Shown piece after piece: positions 9,304 to 18,247 of a DNA stretch of 64,000 nucleotides. The translations under genes were made by a program, and so were the position numbers. This stretch comes from Bradyrhizobium elkanii WSM2783 (GTDB taxonomy: Bacteria; Pseudomonadota; Alphaproteobacteria; Rhizobiales; Xanthobacteraceae), in the NCBI RefSeq assembly GCF_000472865.1, contig NZ_AXAP01000005.1, positions 62,001-126,000 of the forward strand, in the 5' to 3' direction. The notes below the pieces were generated by a model, which saw nothing but the letters and a program-made list of their open reading frames with translations, ran no database searches and was not told the origin of the DNA. Numbering within the stretch: position 1 is the first letter of the stretch; each line of letters starts with the position of its first letter.

Positions 9304-9425
9304 GTAGGGTGGCCAAAGGCGCGTCAGCGCCGTGCCCACCATCAAGCGCTCCGCTCGTAACGGTGGGCACGCTTCTGTCATCGCTTGTTGAACCATCGAG
9401 CAAGAAGTCGCTTTGCCCACCCTAC
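9304..9425. repeat. Intergenic palindromic repeat with GTAGGGTGG / CCACCCTAC ends
   Basis: The left end GTAGGGTGGCCAAAGGCG is nearly complementary to the right end CGCTTTGCCCACCCTAC. An internal pair GTGCCCACC / GGTGGGCAC also folds. The element fills the gap between the convergent MarR and DOPA-dioxygenase-like genes. Elements with these ends are common between genes in Bradyrhizobium and can act as terminators. Confidence 0.7.
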
Positions 9426-9438
9426 GAAACCACAAAAC

Positions 9439-9864
9439 TCATGGCCGAAGACGCGGCGTCGTGTTCGGCGGGGGCGCCTGCTCGAGTTCGGTCTCTTCCG
9501 GCAGCTTCTCGCCGTGCACGGTGAGCGGCCGGCCGATCCAGAGCGGATCGACGAGATGATCGCGGCGCGGATTGCGCGTGTTCGGATGCACAAGGATACT
9601 GAGGCTGCCGTGGTTGAGCATCAGCCACGGCACGAACTCGGCAAAGACTTCCGCGGCGAAAGCCACCTGGTACATGGCCTGATCGTGCGGCCCGACCTTG
9701 ACGTCGTGCCATCGGCCGAGCGTGACCGAAAAGCGCTCGCCGATCCATGTCCTCAAGCGCTCGGCCTCCGGCCTCGTTGTCGCCGGATCGTAGTAGATAT
9801 GGGCGTGATAGCTCGCGATCTCGCCGGCCGACCGCGGCATGGCACCTTCCTGCAAATCGCTCAT
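9439..9864 (-). CDS. DOPA 4,5-dioxygenase family protein
   Basis: This small 141-residue protein carries the family markers SYHAHIYYD near the N-terminus and [19 protein letters not shown] in the second half, with conserved histidines and an H-x-R-N-P motif. Members are single-domain enzymes related to fungal and plant extradiol DOPA dioxygenases; bacterial functions are mostly unknown. ATG 9840 (nine codons in) has the better ribosome site (AGGAAGG), so the true start may be there. It ends before a repeat and stands apart from the amidohydrolase upstream. Confidence 0.75.
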   Translation of the reverse strand: MSDLQEGAMPRSAGEIASYHAHIYYDPATTRPEAERLRTWIGERFSVTLGRWHDVKVGPHDQAMYQVAFAAEVFAEFVPWLMLNHGSLSILVHPNTRNPRRDHLVDPLWIGRPLTVHGEKLPEETELEQAPPPNTTPRLRP

Positions 9865-9890
9865 CCGTCTTTAACCTTCCGACCGATCCT

Positions 9891-11120
9891 TCACTTGATC
9901 TGCGCCAGGTCGCGCATATGGGCAAGATCAATCACGCGTCCGTGGCTGACGACGGCGGCCGGAGGCGCGTGAAAGCGAAGCACGTTCGTGACATCAGGGT
10001 GGTCGAGCACAACAAGGTTGGCAGGATAGCCCGCCTCGATCCCGTACTTCGCCAGATTGATCGCCGCTGCCGGTCGCGACGTGATCATATCATGCAGCGT
10101 ATCGATGTCCCGCTCCTTCGTCATCCACAACAGATGCGCGGCAAGGAACGCCACCTCGGGCATGTTGTTCCTGCCGAATGGATAGTAGGCATCGGAAATA
10201 TCGTCCTGCCCGAGGCAGACATTGACGCCCCGTTGCAGGAGCTCCTTGACCCGCGCATGCAACGGGCCGGTATGAGGGTCGCTGACGATGCTGACGCGCG
10301 CTTGCCGCAACAGCTCGGTCAATTCGCCGAAATAGGATTGCGGATAGAGCGCCATCGCCCGGCAATGATGCGCCAGCGCGCGTCCCTGGTAGCCGCGCGA
10401 GATCGCCTGGCGCGCCATCGATTCCAGCGTCTTCATGTTGGGATCGCCGACGTCGTCCAGCAACATCGAGATGTCGGCGTTGAACTCGGCGGCGAGATCG
10501 AAACAGAAATCGATGTGCGCCTGCATGTCGTCGGCATTGGATTCGATCCAGGGAATACCGCCGACGACGTCAGCGCCCATCGCCATCGCCTCCCGCATCA
10601 ATCGGTCGGCGCCCGGCTCGCGCGCAAGCCCGTCCTGCGCGAACGCCACGACCTGGAGATCGACGATATCGCGGAATTCCTCGCGGACCGCCAGCAGTGC
10701 CTTGACGCCCTCGAGCCGCGCCTTGGTGTCGACATCGGCAAAGGCACGGATGTGCAGATTGCCATGCAGCGCTGCCAGCGCGACCGCACGCCTGGCGTTC
10801 GGGATGATCCAGGACGCGTCGTACTTCTCCTTCACCGCGGCGGCGAGATCGATCGCTTTCGCCGCCTCGCTCATGCCGCCGCCGTGATAGGCTTCGAGTG
10901 CCGCTTCCGACAGCATCGGCAGCGTCCACACCTTGCAAAGATGCAGATGCGCGTTGACGTAAGGCGGCGTCACCAGGTTTCCACCGGCGTCCAGCGTCAG
11001 GCGGGCATCTCCGCCAAGGCGAGGCGCTATCTCGGCAATGACGCCATCCGAAATCGCGATGTCCGCAAGCGCGTCGCCCTGGCCCAGCAAGCGGGCATTT
11101 CGGATCAGAAGGTCGGTCAT
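9891..11120 (-). CDS. Amidohydrolase, cytosine deaminase-like
   Basis: Starting at ATG 11120, the 409-residue protein has the metal-dependent hydrolase layout: N-terminal TDLLIRNARLL strand, metal motif NAHLHLCKVW, later ALAHHCRAM and the C-terminal GQDDISDAYYPFGRNNM, typical of the CodA branch. The substrate could be cytosine or another cyclic amidine or ureide. The upstream extension to 11180 lacks a ribosome site and is less likely. It lies in the same direction as the DOPA-dioxygenase-like gene but 26 bp apart. Confidence 0.82.
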   Translation of the reverse strand: MTDLLIRNARLLGQGDALADIAISDGVIAEIAPRLGGDARLTLDAGGNLVTPPYVNAHLHLCKVWTLPMLSEAALEAYHGGGMSEAAKAIDLAAAVKEKYDASWIIPNARRAVALAALHGNLHIRAFADVDTKARLEGVKALLAVREEFRDIVDLQVVAFAQDGLAREPGADRLMREAMAMGADVVGGIPWIESNADDMQAHIDFCFDLAAEFNADISMLLDDVGDPNMKTLESMARQAISRGYQGRALAHHCRAMALYPQSYFGELTELLRQARVSIVSDPHTGPLHARVKELLQRGVNVCLGQDDISDAYYPFGRNNMPEVAFLAAHLLWMTKERDIDTLHDMITSRPAAAINLAKYGIEAGYPANLVVLDHPDVTNVLRFHAPPAAVVSHGRVIDLAHMRDLAQIK

Positions 11121-11299
11121 ATCGGCAATTCCGGTCGAGCAGGAGAATTGAGAAGCTGGGCCTCGTATCGAGGGCCGCAATGCACATCTGATGCAAGAAG
11201 GATACCGTTCCGGCGCGGCGGTTCACGCCTGCCCACCCGGGCAGTTTCCAACGGCGCAGGAGCGTGCCCAGATCGGAGAAAATCCAACGGAGTTTTACC

Positions 11300-12169
11300 A
11301 TGTCCGATCCCTCAGTGCTTGCCACATTCTCCGGCGCGATCGCCGACATCGTCGCCCGCGTCGCGCCGGCCATCGTTTCCGTGCACTCGCACCGCTCGCG
11401 TGCTTCGGGCTTTGTCTGGAAAGCGGGCCTGGTCGTCACCGCCGACGAGGCGCTTGCAGAAGAAGGCGAGGTCATCGTCCGCTTTGCCGACGGAACGGAG
11501 CGACCTGCAACCATCGCCGGACGCGATCACACCACGGATATTGCGCTATTGCGGGTCGAGACCTCCAGCATCGCGCCGATCAAGCTTTCATCGGCGGTAC
11601 CGGCGCTCGGATCGCTGGCGTTGGTCGTCGCCGCCGAGCGTGGCGTGCCCGCGGCGGCGCTCGGCCTGATATCGCTGGTCGGCGGCACCTGGCGGAGCCT
11701 GCGCGGCGGCGACATCGATGCGCGCATCGAGCTCGACGTCCGCCTGAGGCCAAGTCACGAGGGTGGGCTTGCGCTCAATGGCTCCGGCGACGCCATCGGC
11801 ATGGCCGTGCTCGGCGCGCGGCGCGTCCTTGTCATTCCGGCCGCGACCATCGCGCGCGTGGCGGGCCGGCTGGAGACCCATGGCCGGATCGCGCGCGGCT
11901 ATCTCGGGCTCGGCCTGCAGCCGGTCAAGCTCGACGACGGCATTGGCGCGATGGTGATGAGCGTCGACAAGGCCGGCCCCTCGGCGGCCGCCGGCATCCG
12001 GCAAGGCGACGTGATCGTCGGCTGGAACGACGAGAAGATTTCCGGCGTGCGGGCCCTGCTCAGGGCGCTCGGGCCCGACAGCGTCGGCGCCACCGTCGAC
12101 GTCGCGGTGCGGCGTGGCGGCGAGCCGGTGCGGGTCAAGCTGACGGTCGGGGAAAGGCCGGAGACGTGA
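11300..12169 (+). CDS. HtrA-like trypsin-fold protein with PDZ domain, catalytic residues replaced
   Basis: The start ATG 11300 follows ACGGAG. The order is a trypsin-like domain (residues about 15-185) then one PDZ domain (about 195-285, RGYLGLGLQPV and AAAGIRQGDVIVGWND). Aligning by hand to HtrA, the catalytic His of the VTNNHVV motif is Glu50 (VTADEAL), Asp80 is kept (TTDIALL), and the serine of GNSGG is Glu154 (PSHEGG). No signal peptide is visible. It is therefore probably a pseudo-protease that binds rather than cuts. It is coupled by a GTGA overlap to a LuxR-type gene. Confidence 0.82.
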   Translation: MSDPSVLATFSGAIADIVARVAPAIVSVHSHRSRASGFVWKAGLVVTADEALAEEGEVIVRFADGTERPATIAGRDHTTDIALLRVETSSIAPIKLSSAVPALGSLALVVAAERGVPAAALGLISLVGGTWRSLRGGDIDARIELDVRLRPSHEGGLALNGSGDAIGMAVLGARRVLVIPAATIARVAGRLETHGRIARGYLGLGLQPVKLDDGIGAMVMSVDKAGPSAAAGIRQGDVIVGWNDEKISGVRALLRALGPDSVGATVDVAVRRGGEPVRVKLTVGERPET

Positions 12170-12540
12170 GCGAACAGACCTCGCCTCCCCTCGTCGTCGC
12201 CATCGACGTCGGCGATCCCGCGCTTGCGGACCGGCTCGCCTCGCTGCTCGGCGGCGTCGCAGGCTTGCGCCTTGCCGCGCCGGGCGAAGCGGCGAGCATC
12301 GCGCTGGTCTCAAGGGATCAGCCAACGGGCGAACGATCGGAGATCGAGCTGACGCCGCGCGAGCGCGACGTGCTGGCGCTGATGGCCGAGGGCGCCTCGA
12401 ACAAGGCGATTGCGCGGCAGCTCGGGATCTCCGCGCACACCGCCAAATTCCACGTCAGCTCGCTGCTCGACAAACTCGATGCCACCGGCCGCACCGATGC
12501 GGTGGCGCATGCGGCGCGACGCGGGGTGATCCATCTGTAG
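12166..12540 (+). CDS. LuxR-type HTH response-regulator-like protein
   Basis: The GTG at 12166 overlaps the upstream stop (GTGA). It encodes 124 residues: a short N-terminal segment (about 55 residues) resembling a shrunken receiver without the acidic triad or a clear phosphoacceptor Asp, then a strong GerE/LuxR HTH (ELTPRERDVLALMAEGASNKAIARQLGISAHTAKFHVSSL). Translational coupling implies it works with the HtrA-like protein. Its target genes cannot be told from the sequence. Confidence 0.82.
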   Translation: MSEQTSPPLVVAIDVGDPALADRLASLLGGVAGLRLAAPGEAASIALVSRDQPTGERSEIELTPRERDVLALMAEGASNKAIARQLGISAHTAKFHVSSLLDKLDATGRTDAVAHAARRGVIHL

Positions 12541-12623
12541 CGCGATGAGATCGGGTTAAATTGCATCTACCGCGCTCGCGATAGTGGTCGCGTGCTACGG
12601 CGGGCAAGTCGCCTTGCCCTCCG

Positions 12624-13312
12624 TCGTCCCCGCGAAAGCGGGGACCCATAACCGCAGGGTTGTGTTGTGGCGCGAGCAAGCGGTTGCAGCGGAGCACACC
12701 ACAAAGGCCGGTGGTTATGGGTCCCGGTCCCGGCTACGCCAAGAGGCTTCGCCGCGGCGCGCAAGCCCGGGACGACGGGAGGAAGGTTCTGATTCAATTG
12801 TCAAACAGCGAGGGGATGTGAATCTGCATTCTCGCGGCGCTTTGCGTCCGAGCTTTGCGTCCGTTTCACCCTCCTCGATATCAGAGGGCGCAGGGAAAGC
12901 CGGGTGCTGGTTGCACCCGTGGGTCCCGTGCAACAAAAAGCACGGGGGTAGGACCACAGGTTCAACCGAAGCATTCCGGCTTTCCCTGCGCGATGGTGTT
13001 ACGGTTTGCTTCGTGCTCTCCCCGGTGACCGGGCTCTTTTGCCACCGTCACTTCGCAAGAAGCTTAGCGCCGGCGTCGGGGCGCCAGGACCACACGACTT
13101 CGCCGTCCGCTGATGTTGCGTTCGTCTTGCGCAACAGCCGCGTCCACCGCATCTCACCGCAACGTTCGTGACGATCGCGAGCCGCCCCTCATCCGCCGTG
13201 AGACGCGCGGAGTCATAGTGCTGATTTGCCCGACGGCGAAAGTGGAATGTTTTTCGCGCGAGGGCTGGACAGACTTTTGGTGATTTGCCCGTCGGGTTGA
13301 TTTGTCGCACCC
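12624..13312. repeat. Dispersed repeat, copy A (about 690 bp)
   Basis: This non-coding block matches 48660-49309 along most of its length. It starts with a dyad pair around ACCCATAAC / GTTATGGGT, then has a nested fold: outer arms 12888-12903 and 12976-12991 (GCGCAGGGAAAGCCGG and its complement, perfect over 16 bp), with inner hairpins GGGTGC/GCACCC (12902-12918) and CCCGTGC/GCACGGG. About 68 bp near 13071-13140 are absent from the other copy. Open frames across it are not genes in my judgement. Confidence 0.85.
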
Positions 13313-13325
13313 ATTGCCTCCACAT

Positions 13326-13404
13326 CGTCATTGCGAGCGGAGCGAAGCAATCCATAGCGCTACGCGTGGAGGCGTGGATTGCTTCGCTTCGCTCGCAATG
13401 ACGG
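13326..13404. repeat. Short palindromic repeat (CGTCATTGCGAGCGGAGCGA type)
   Basis: The arms 13326-13354 (CGTCATTGCGAGCGGAGCGA...) and 13375-13404 are almost exact reverse complements around a short centre. This is a REP-like element frequent in rhizobial intergenic DNA. It lies immediately upstream of the YkvA-type gene. Confidence 0.75.
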
Positions 13405-13488
13405 CGGAGTTTGGCGCCCAGGAGGCGGTAGGTTACGCTGCGCTCCCGCTACGAACGGCCCGCACTTGGAGAGGTGGAAAGAGAGCAG

Positions 13489-13863
13489 ATGCTGGAGGCC
13501 ATCAAAACCTGGGTGCGCACGCTCAAGCGCGACAGTCGCGCTGTCTATCTGGCCGCCCGCGACCCGCGGGTGCCGTGGTACGCGAAGCTACTCGCCATTG
13601 CGGTTGCGGGATATGCGCTCTCGCCGATCGACCTCATTCCCGACTTCATTCCGGTGATCGGCTATCTCGACGATCTCGTGCTGGTGCCGCTCGGGATCTG
13701 GCTCGTGATCTCGCTGGTTCCGAAGGAGATCATGATCGAGTGCCGCGCCAGGGCGAGCGAAGCCTCGCCTCCCGCGAGCCGTGCCGCGATGGCTGTCATC
13801 ATCCTCGTCTGGATCAGTGCCGCGCTGGCGCTTGGCTGGGCCGCCTACAGGTATTGGGGTTAG
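13489..13863 (+). CDS. YkvA/DUF1232 family membrane protein
   Basis: About 124 residues. The DUF1232 core is clear (PWYAKLLAIAVAGYALSPID then LIPDFIPVIGYLDDLVLVP), followed by a second hydrophobic segment at the C-terminus (AVIILVWISAALALGWAAY). ATG 13489 has AGAGAG upstream and is preferred over ATG 13474. The function of the family is unknown. Its stop codon overlaps the stop of the convergent TonB-dependent receptor by 2 bp. Confidence 0.85.
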   Translation: MLEAIKTWVRTLKRDSRAVYLAARDPRVPWYAKLLAIAVAGYALSPIDLIPDFIPVIGYLDDLVLVPLGIWLVISLVPKEIMIECRARASEASPPASRAAMAVIILVWISAALALGWAAYRYWG

Positions 13864-16298
13864 AACGTCGCCCGAACTCCTGCATAGAAGGCGCGCGGCC
13901 GTGCCGGGCTGACCGAGCGCGGGTCGGTGAACGGCACCCCGCCGGCGGCGAAATTGGGCGCCTGGTCCGTCTCGAAGAAGGTGCCGAAGGTCGCATATCG
14001 GCTGTCGAGCAGGTTATCGATACGACCATAGATCTGGACGTTCTTGGTGAGCTGGTAGGAGGCATGGGCATTGAACACCGCGTAGGACGCCAGCTTCGGC
14101 GCCTGGTTGGAATCGTCGCCGACAAAATACTGGCCGCTGACGTAGATCGCGTCCGCGCCGACCTTGAACTGATCGGTGAGCGCATAGTCGAAGCCGGCCT
14201 TGATGCGATGGCGAGGAACCGCAGGAACCTGGTTGCCGGGCAGGATCTGCACATTGCCGTTTTCATCGGCGAAGGGACTGTTGGAGCCGACCTGCAGCGC
14301 ATCCAGAAACCGCGCGTCGATGAAGGCATAGCTCGCATACATCTGCAGCGCGGATGATTTCACCTGGATTTCGGCCTCGACGCCCTGTCGTCGCGTCGAA
14401 CCGACATTCTGGAAATAGCCGAAGCCCTGCAGCACCGGGCTTGGGATCGCGAGAATGTCGTTGTTGTTGGTGGTGCGGAAGCCGCCGACCTTCCAGGACA
14501 GCGTGCCGATGTTCAATTCCTTGGTGCCGCGCAGGCCGGCCTCGACGGTGCGCGACACCACCTGCTGCAGTGGCGGATCGGAGACCAGGAAGGCGCCAAC
14601 AATGCAGGGGCGCGCGGGATCGGCGCAGCCCAGCTCCAGCGGCGTCGGCGCGCGATTGGCTTCGGAGTAGCCGGCATAGCCGGTCAGCTCCGGTGTGATC
14701 TTGTAGGTGCCGCCGATGATCGGGTTGAAGCGGTCATAGATGCTGTAGCCGTTCAGGGCGGTGCCGATCTGGTCCTCAAGCCTGATGCGCGCATCGTTGT
14801 AGCGGCCGCCCGCCGTGATCGAGAACGCATTCGTGACGTCGAAGGTGTCGAGCGCATAGATGCCGGTATACTGATTGGTGGTGCGCAGCGAGACCGGGCC
14901 GATCGAGACGGGATCGCCGGACTGGCCGAGAAAGATGCCGCTGCCGCTGACGACGTAGTTCGGGCCAATGGTGCCGAGCTCCGCACTCGCGGTGAAGTTC
15001 GAGACGCTGGTGTCGAAGCTGGCACCGATCGTGAAGCGGTTGTCATGGCCGAAGAGTTGATCCGTGTTCGTCGCCGCCAGTTGCATGCCTCCCGTGGTCG
15101 ATTTCGTCGTGGTGCGGTCGTTCTCGCCAAGCACCGCGCCCGCCGGAAACGGATTGGCGAGCTGGACGCCGTTCAGGCCGTTTGCCGGGACATCATCGCT
15201 GTTGAAGCACAGTAGCCCTGCATCGGCCTCGCACGGCTCCGTCGCTGTCGGATTGCCGTCTTGCGTCTTCTGCTTGTAGAATCGCAGATGCGCGGCGCCC
15301 TCGATGGTCCAGGTCGGGGTCGCCTCCACTTTTCCTGTCAGGTTGAAGTAGCTGACCTTGTTGGCCGTGGTTTGCGGCGTGGTGTAGGTCGCGCCCCAAT
15401 ATCGCTGCAGCAGTTCGACCGGCACGGTGGCCGCCGCGCCGAACTTGTTGTCGGCGAGGCCGATATTGAGATGGAATTCGCTGACGTCGTTCTTGTGGGC
15501 GACGTCGCCGTAGAAGCGGCGGACGTCGGAAGGAGAGAAGTTGCGAAAGCCGTTGTCGTGCAGACCTTCCAGCGCGCCATAAACGGCAAAATTGTCGATC
15601 TGCTTGCCCCATTGCGCCGCGCCCTGGATGCGGCCGAACGAGCCGCCCATGGTGTTGATCTCGGCGCCCTGATAGGAAAAGCCGTCCTTCATCTGGACGA
15701 CGACTGCGCCGCCCAGCGCGTTGAGACCGAAGGCTGGATTGTTGGTCACAACATCGATGGACCTGACCGCACTGGTTGGAATCAGGTCCCAGTTGACCGT
15801 GTCACCGAAGGCTTCGTTGATCCGTACCCCGTTCTGGTAGACCGCAAGGCCCTGCGGCGTGCCTGCCACCGGAGACGCCACGAAGCCGCGGAATTGGACA
15901 TCAGGCTGGAAGGGATTGCCGGCGACCTCGTTGACGATGACGCCCGGCACGCGCTGATCGAGCGCGGTCGTGATATTGAACGAATCGGTTCGCGCGATTT
16001 CCCTGCTGTCGACGACATTGACGGCCGCCGGAATCTTGTCCGCTTCGACCGCGGCGGCCGAATCCGAGGTCGGCGTCGGCGCGGTCGGGACATAAACGAC
16101 CCTTGGCGCTCTTGTCCGCGCGCGCACGGGAGCCGCCGTAGGACGGCCGCGCCTGGTGCGGTCTGCAGGCGTCACCTCCACCGGCGGCAATGTCTCGACC
16201 TGCTGGCCCCCGCTCTGGGCGAATCCGGTCTCGTTCCCGACGACAACGACAACACCCGTCGCAATCGATGCGACAAGCAGCACCCGCACGCCCGCCAT
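13860..16298 (-). CDS. TonB-dependent outer-membrane receptor, candidate lanthanide-chelate receptor
   Basis: 812 residues. A signal peptide (VRVLLVASIATGVVVVVGN) is followed by a TonB-box-like segment (VETLPPVEVTPAD), a plug domain (about residues 85-215, with VNVVDSREIARTDSF and GLNALGGAVVVQMKDG) and a long beta-barrel ending in a terminal Phe (VRATF). It stands alone and is divergent from the rhodanese gene. Position next to a Lut/Ped-like ABC importer and XoxF suggests uptake of chelated rare-earth metals, as LutH does in Methylorubrum. That substrate is inference; the sequence alone fits any siderophore-like ligand. Confidence 0.88.
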   Translation of the reverse strand: MAGVRVLLVASIATGVVVVVGNETGFAQSGGQQVETLPPVEVTPADRTRRGRPTAAPVRARTRAPRVVYVPTAPTPTSDSAAAVEADKIPAAVNVVDSREIARTDSFNITTALDQRVPGVIVNEVAGNPFQPDVQFRGFVASPVAGTPQGLAVYQNGVRINEAFGDTVNWDLIPTSAVRSIDVVTNNPAFGLNALGGAVVVQMKDGFSYQGAEINTMGGSFGRIQGAAQWGKQIDNFAVYGALEGLHDNGFRNFSPSDVRRFYGDVAHKNDVSEFHLNIGLADNKFGAAATVPVELLQRYWGATYTTPQTTANKVSYFNLTGKVEATPTWTIEGAAHLRFYKQKTQDGNPTATEPCEADAGLLCFNSDDVPANGLNGVQLANPFPAGAVLGENDRTTTKSTTGGMQLAATNTDQLFGHDNRFTIGASFDTSVSNFTASAELGTIGPNYVVSGSGIFLGQSGDPVSIGPVSLRTTNQYTGIYALDTFDVTNAFSITAGGRYNDARIRLEDQIGTALNGYSIYDRFNPIIGGTYKITPELTGYAGYSEANRAPTPLELGCADPARPCIVGAFLVSDPPLQQVVSRTVEAGLRGTKELNIGTLSWKVGGFRTTNNNDILAIPSPVLQGFGYFQNVGSTRRQGVEAEIQVKSSALQMYASYAFIDARFLDALQVGSNSPFADENGNVQILPGNQVPAVPRHRIKAGFDYALTDQFKVGADAIYVSGQYFVGDDSNQAPKLASYAVFNAHASYQLTKNVQIYGRIDNLLDSRYATFGTFFETDQAPNFAAGGVPFTDPRSVSPARPRAFYAGVRATF

Positions 16299-16388
16299 TT
16301 ACCACCCGTTCCACCCACCGTCCGGCCGTTGTCGCCGATTCGAGCGATACTAGAGTGCAGAACGCGCAGTGCGCTACCTGCAAGTGTT

Positions 16389-16414
16389 CCCGAAAGTTTC
16401 GGGAAAATTCCCGA
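16389..16414. promoter_or_regulatory. Overlapping dyads in the receptor/rhodanese divergent promoter
   Basis: CCCGAAA-G-TTTCGGG (16389-16403) overlaps TCGGGAA-AA-TTCCCGA (16399-16414), so TTCCCGA occurs three times in alternating orientation. It lies 91-116 bp upstream of the TonB receptor start and 44-69 bp upstream of the rhodanese gene, a position fit for a regulator of either gene. Confidence 0.5.
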
Positions 16415-16457
16415 TCCGCTTCGGCCAGCGCCATCGGCCATCGACAATATCTGCTAT

Positions 16458-18104
16458 ATGCCGACCCTCACGAGTTCCTCTCTGGATGCACCAATGAAGC
16501 CAATCTCTGGCACGCCGCCGAAGCGCTCTGATACGGCGCCACTCATTGCTCCCACCGAATTGCGCCGGCGCTGGCGGGCCGGCGAGGAGGTGGCGCTGCT
16601 CGACGTGCGCGAGGAAGGCCCCTACTCGCTGGCGCATCCGTTCTTCGCCGTCTCCCTGCCGCTTTCGCAGATCGAGCTGCGTGTTCTCGATCTGATCCCG
16701 CGGCTTGGCGCCCCCATTGTCGTGTACGACGACGGCGAAGGATATGCCGAGCGGGCGGCGACACGCATTTCAGCGCTCGGCTATACGGATGTCTCGATCC
16801 TGGACGGCGGCCTCGGAGCTTATCGGGCGGTCGGCGAGGTCTTTCGCGACGTCAATGTGCCGAGCAAGGCGTTCGGCGAGCTCGTCGAGGCGATCCGCCA
16901 CACACCTTCCCTGTCGGCGGACGAGGTCAAGGCCCTGATCGAGACCGAGCCCGATCTGGTCGTGCTCGACGCCCGCCGGTTCGAGGAATACCGGACCATG
17001 AGCATTCCGCGCGGCGTCAGCGTTCCCGGCGGTGAGCTCGCGTTTCGCGCAAGGGAAATCGCGCCTGCGCCCGGCACCACCATCATCGTCAATTGCGCCG
17101 GCCGGACGCGCAGCATCATCGGCACGCAGTCGCTGATCAATGCCGGGCTTCCCAACAAAATCTTCGCGCTGCGAAACGGCACGATCGGCTGGACCTTGGC
17201 CGGACATCAGGTCGAACGTGACAGGACCGACCGGTTCCTGGAGCGCCCCGAAGCGACTTATTCCACAGCACTAGCCAGCGCGACGCAATGGGCCGAGCGC
17301 GTTGGTGTTCCGGCCCTCGACCGCACCACATTCGATCGCTTTGTTGCGCAGGCGAATGAACGTACGCTCTATCTGCTCGATGTGCGGACGCCGGAGGAAT
17401 ACGAGCGCGGACATCCGCCCGGCTTCGCCTCCGCACCTGGCGGGCAGCTCGTGCAGGCGACGGACGAATGGGTTACCGTGCGCGGATCGCGGCTCGTGCT
17501 GTTCGATGACGACGGCGTTCGCGCACGCATGGCCGCATCCTGGTTGATCCAGATGGGCTGGGAGGCTCACATCGTCGGGCCGGAGGTGATGGGGGCGACC
17601 GAGGCCGGCACTCGGCCACCGCGCCGTCCCGTGCCGGCAGCCTCGGTCCCAACGATCGACGTGGCGGACCTGATCGCAAACCCCGATAGCTGGACCGTCA
17701 TTGATCTCGCGCGCAGCCCCGCTTATGCCGCGGGCCATATCCCCGGCGCTCATTTCGTGCTGGCCTCGCGCTTCACCGAGGATTTGCCGCGGCTGCCCGG
17801 CGAAGGAGCGATCGTTCTCACCAGCGCCGACGGCGACGAGGCCCTGTTCGCGCTTGCGGATGCGACCGCTTCGACGCAGCGCAAAGTAGCCGTGCTGAAA
17901 GGCGGAACGCGCGCCTGGACCGGCAGCAATCAGCCGCTGGAGCGGGACCGGCATTCCTGGATCTCGCACCCTGATGATGTCTACAAGCGCCCGTATGAGG
18001 GGACAGACAATGCGGCGGCCGCGATGCAGGCCTATATCGATTGGGAGCTGCACCTTGTCGCCCAGCTCGCAAACGATTCAGTGTCCAACTTTCACGTCGT
18101 GTAG
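16458..18104 (+). CDS. Four-domain rhodanese-like sulfurtransferase
   Basis: About 548 residues from ATG 16458 (ATG 16494 is an equally plausible start; neither has a strong ribosome site). Four consecutive rhodanese modules are visible at roughly 28-130, 150-255, 290-390 and 425-520. Only the second has an active-site cysteine (VNCAGRTRSI, Cys213). The matching positions of the others read VYDDGEGYA, LFDDDGVRA and LTSADGDEA. One catalytic and three structural modules are therefore likely. No signal peptide is seen; cytoplasmic sulfur transfer is inferred. It is divergent from the TonB receptor. Confidence 0.85.
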   Translation: MPTLTSSSLDAPMKPISGTPPKRSDTAPLIAPTELRRRWRAGEEVALLDVREEGPYSLAHPFFAVSLPLSQIELRVLDLIPRLGAPIVVYDDGEGYAERAATRISALGYTDVSILDGGLGAYRAVGEVFRDVNVPSKAFGELVEAIRHTPSLSADEVKALIETEPDLVVLDARRFEEYRTMSIPRGVSVPGGELAFRAREIAPAPGTTIIVNCAGRTRSIIGTQSLINAGLPNKIFALRNGTIGWTLAGHQVERDRTDRFLERPEATYSTALASATQWAERVGVPALDRTTFDRFVAQANERTLYLLDVRTPEEYERGHPPGFASAPGGQLVQATDEWVTVRGSRLVLFDDDGVRARMAASWLIQMGWEAHIVGPEVMGATEAGTRPPRRPVPAASVPTIDVADLIANPDSWTVIDLARSPAYAAGHIPGAHFVLASRFTEDLPRLPGEGAIVLTSADGDEALFALADATASTQRKVAVLKGGTRAWTGSNQPLERDRHSWISHPDDVYKRPYEGTDNAAAAMQAYIDWELHLVAQLANDSVSNFHVV

Positions 18105-18178
18105 GTCTCACGTCGTCTGGGGCGGCACAACCAGCTACAGTATGATGTCATTAGGTTGAATCGGCCTGGCCGCAAGTT

Positions 18179-18201
18179 CACCTCTCCCTATGGGAGAGGT
18201 G
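18179..18201. terminator. Hairpin CACCTCTCCC-TAT-GGGAGAGGTG
   Basis: A perfect 10-bp stem with a 3-nt loop lies between the convergent rhodanese and histidine-kinase genes. It has no T-run. It resembles one half of the larger CACCTCTCCCC element at 59349-59483, so it may be a repeat-derived bidirectional terminator. Confidence 0.55.
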
Positions 18202-18247
18202 AAGTGCAGCACCCTTGGCGGATACAATTCGACCTCATCTCATGGAA

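Noticed and set aside
11191..12165. 449-codon frame ending in the LuxR HTH
   Set aside because: The 5' part is out of frame over the HtrA-like gene and Arg-rich; only the part from GTG 12166 codes.
15261..16457. Long 5' extension of the rhodanese frame
   Set aside because: It is antisense to the TonB receptor and has no ribosome site; the gene starts at 16458 or 16494.
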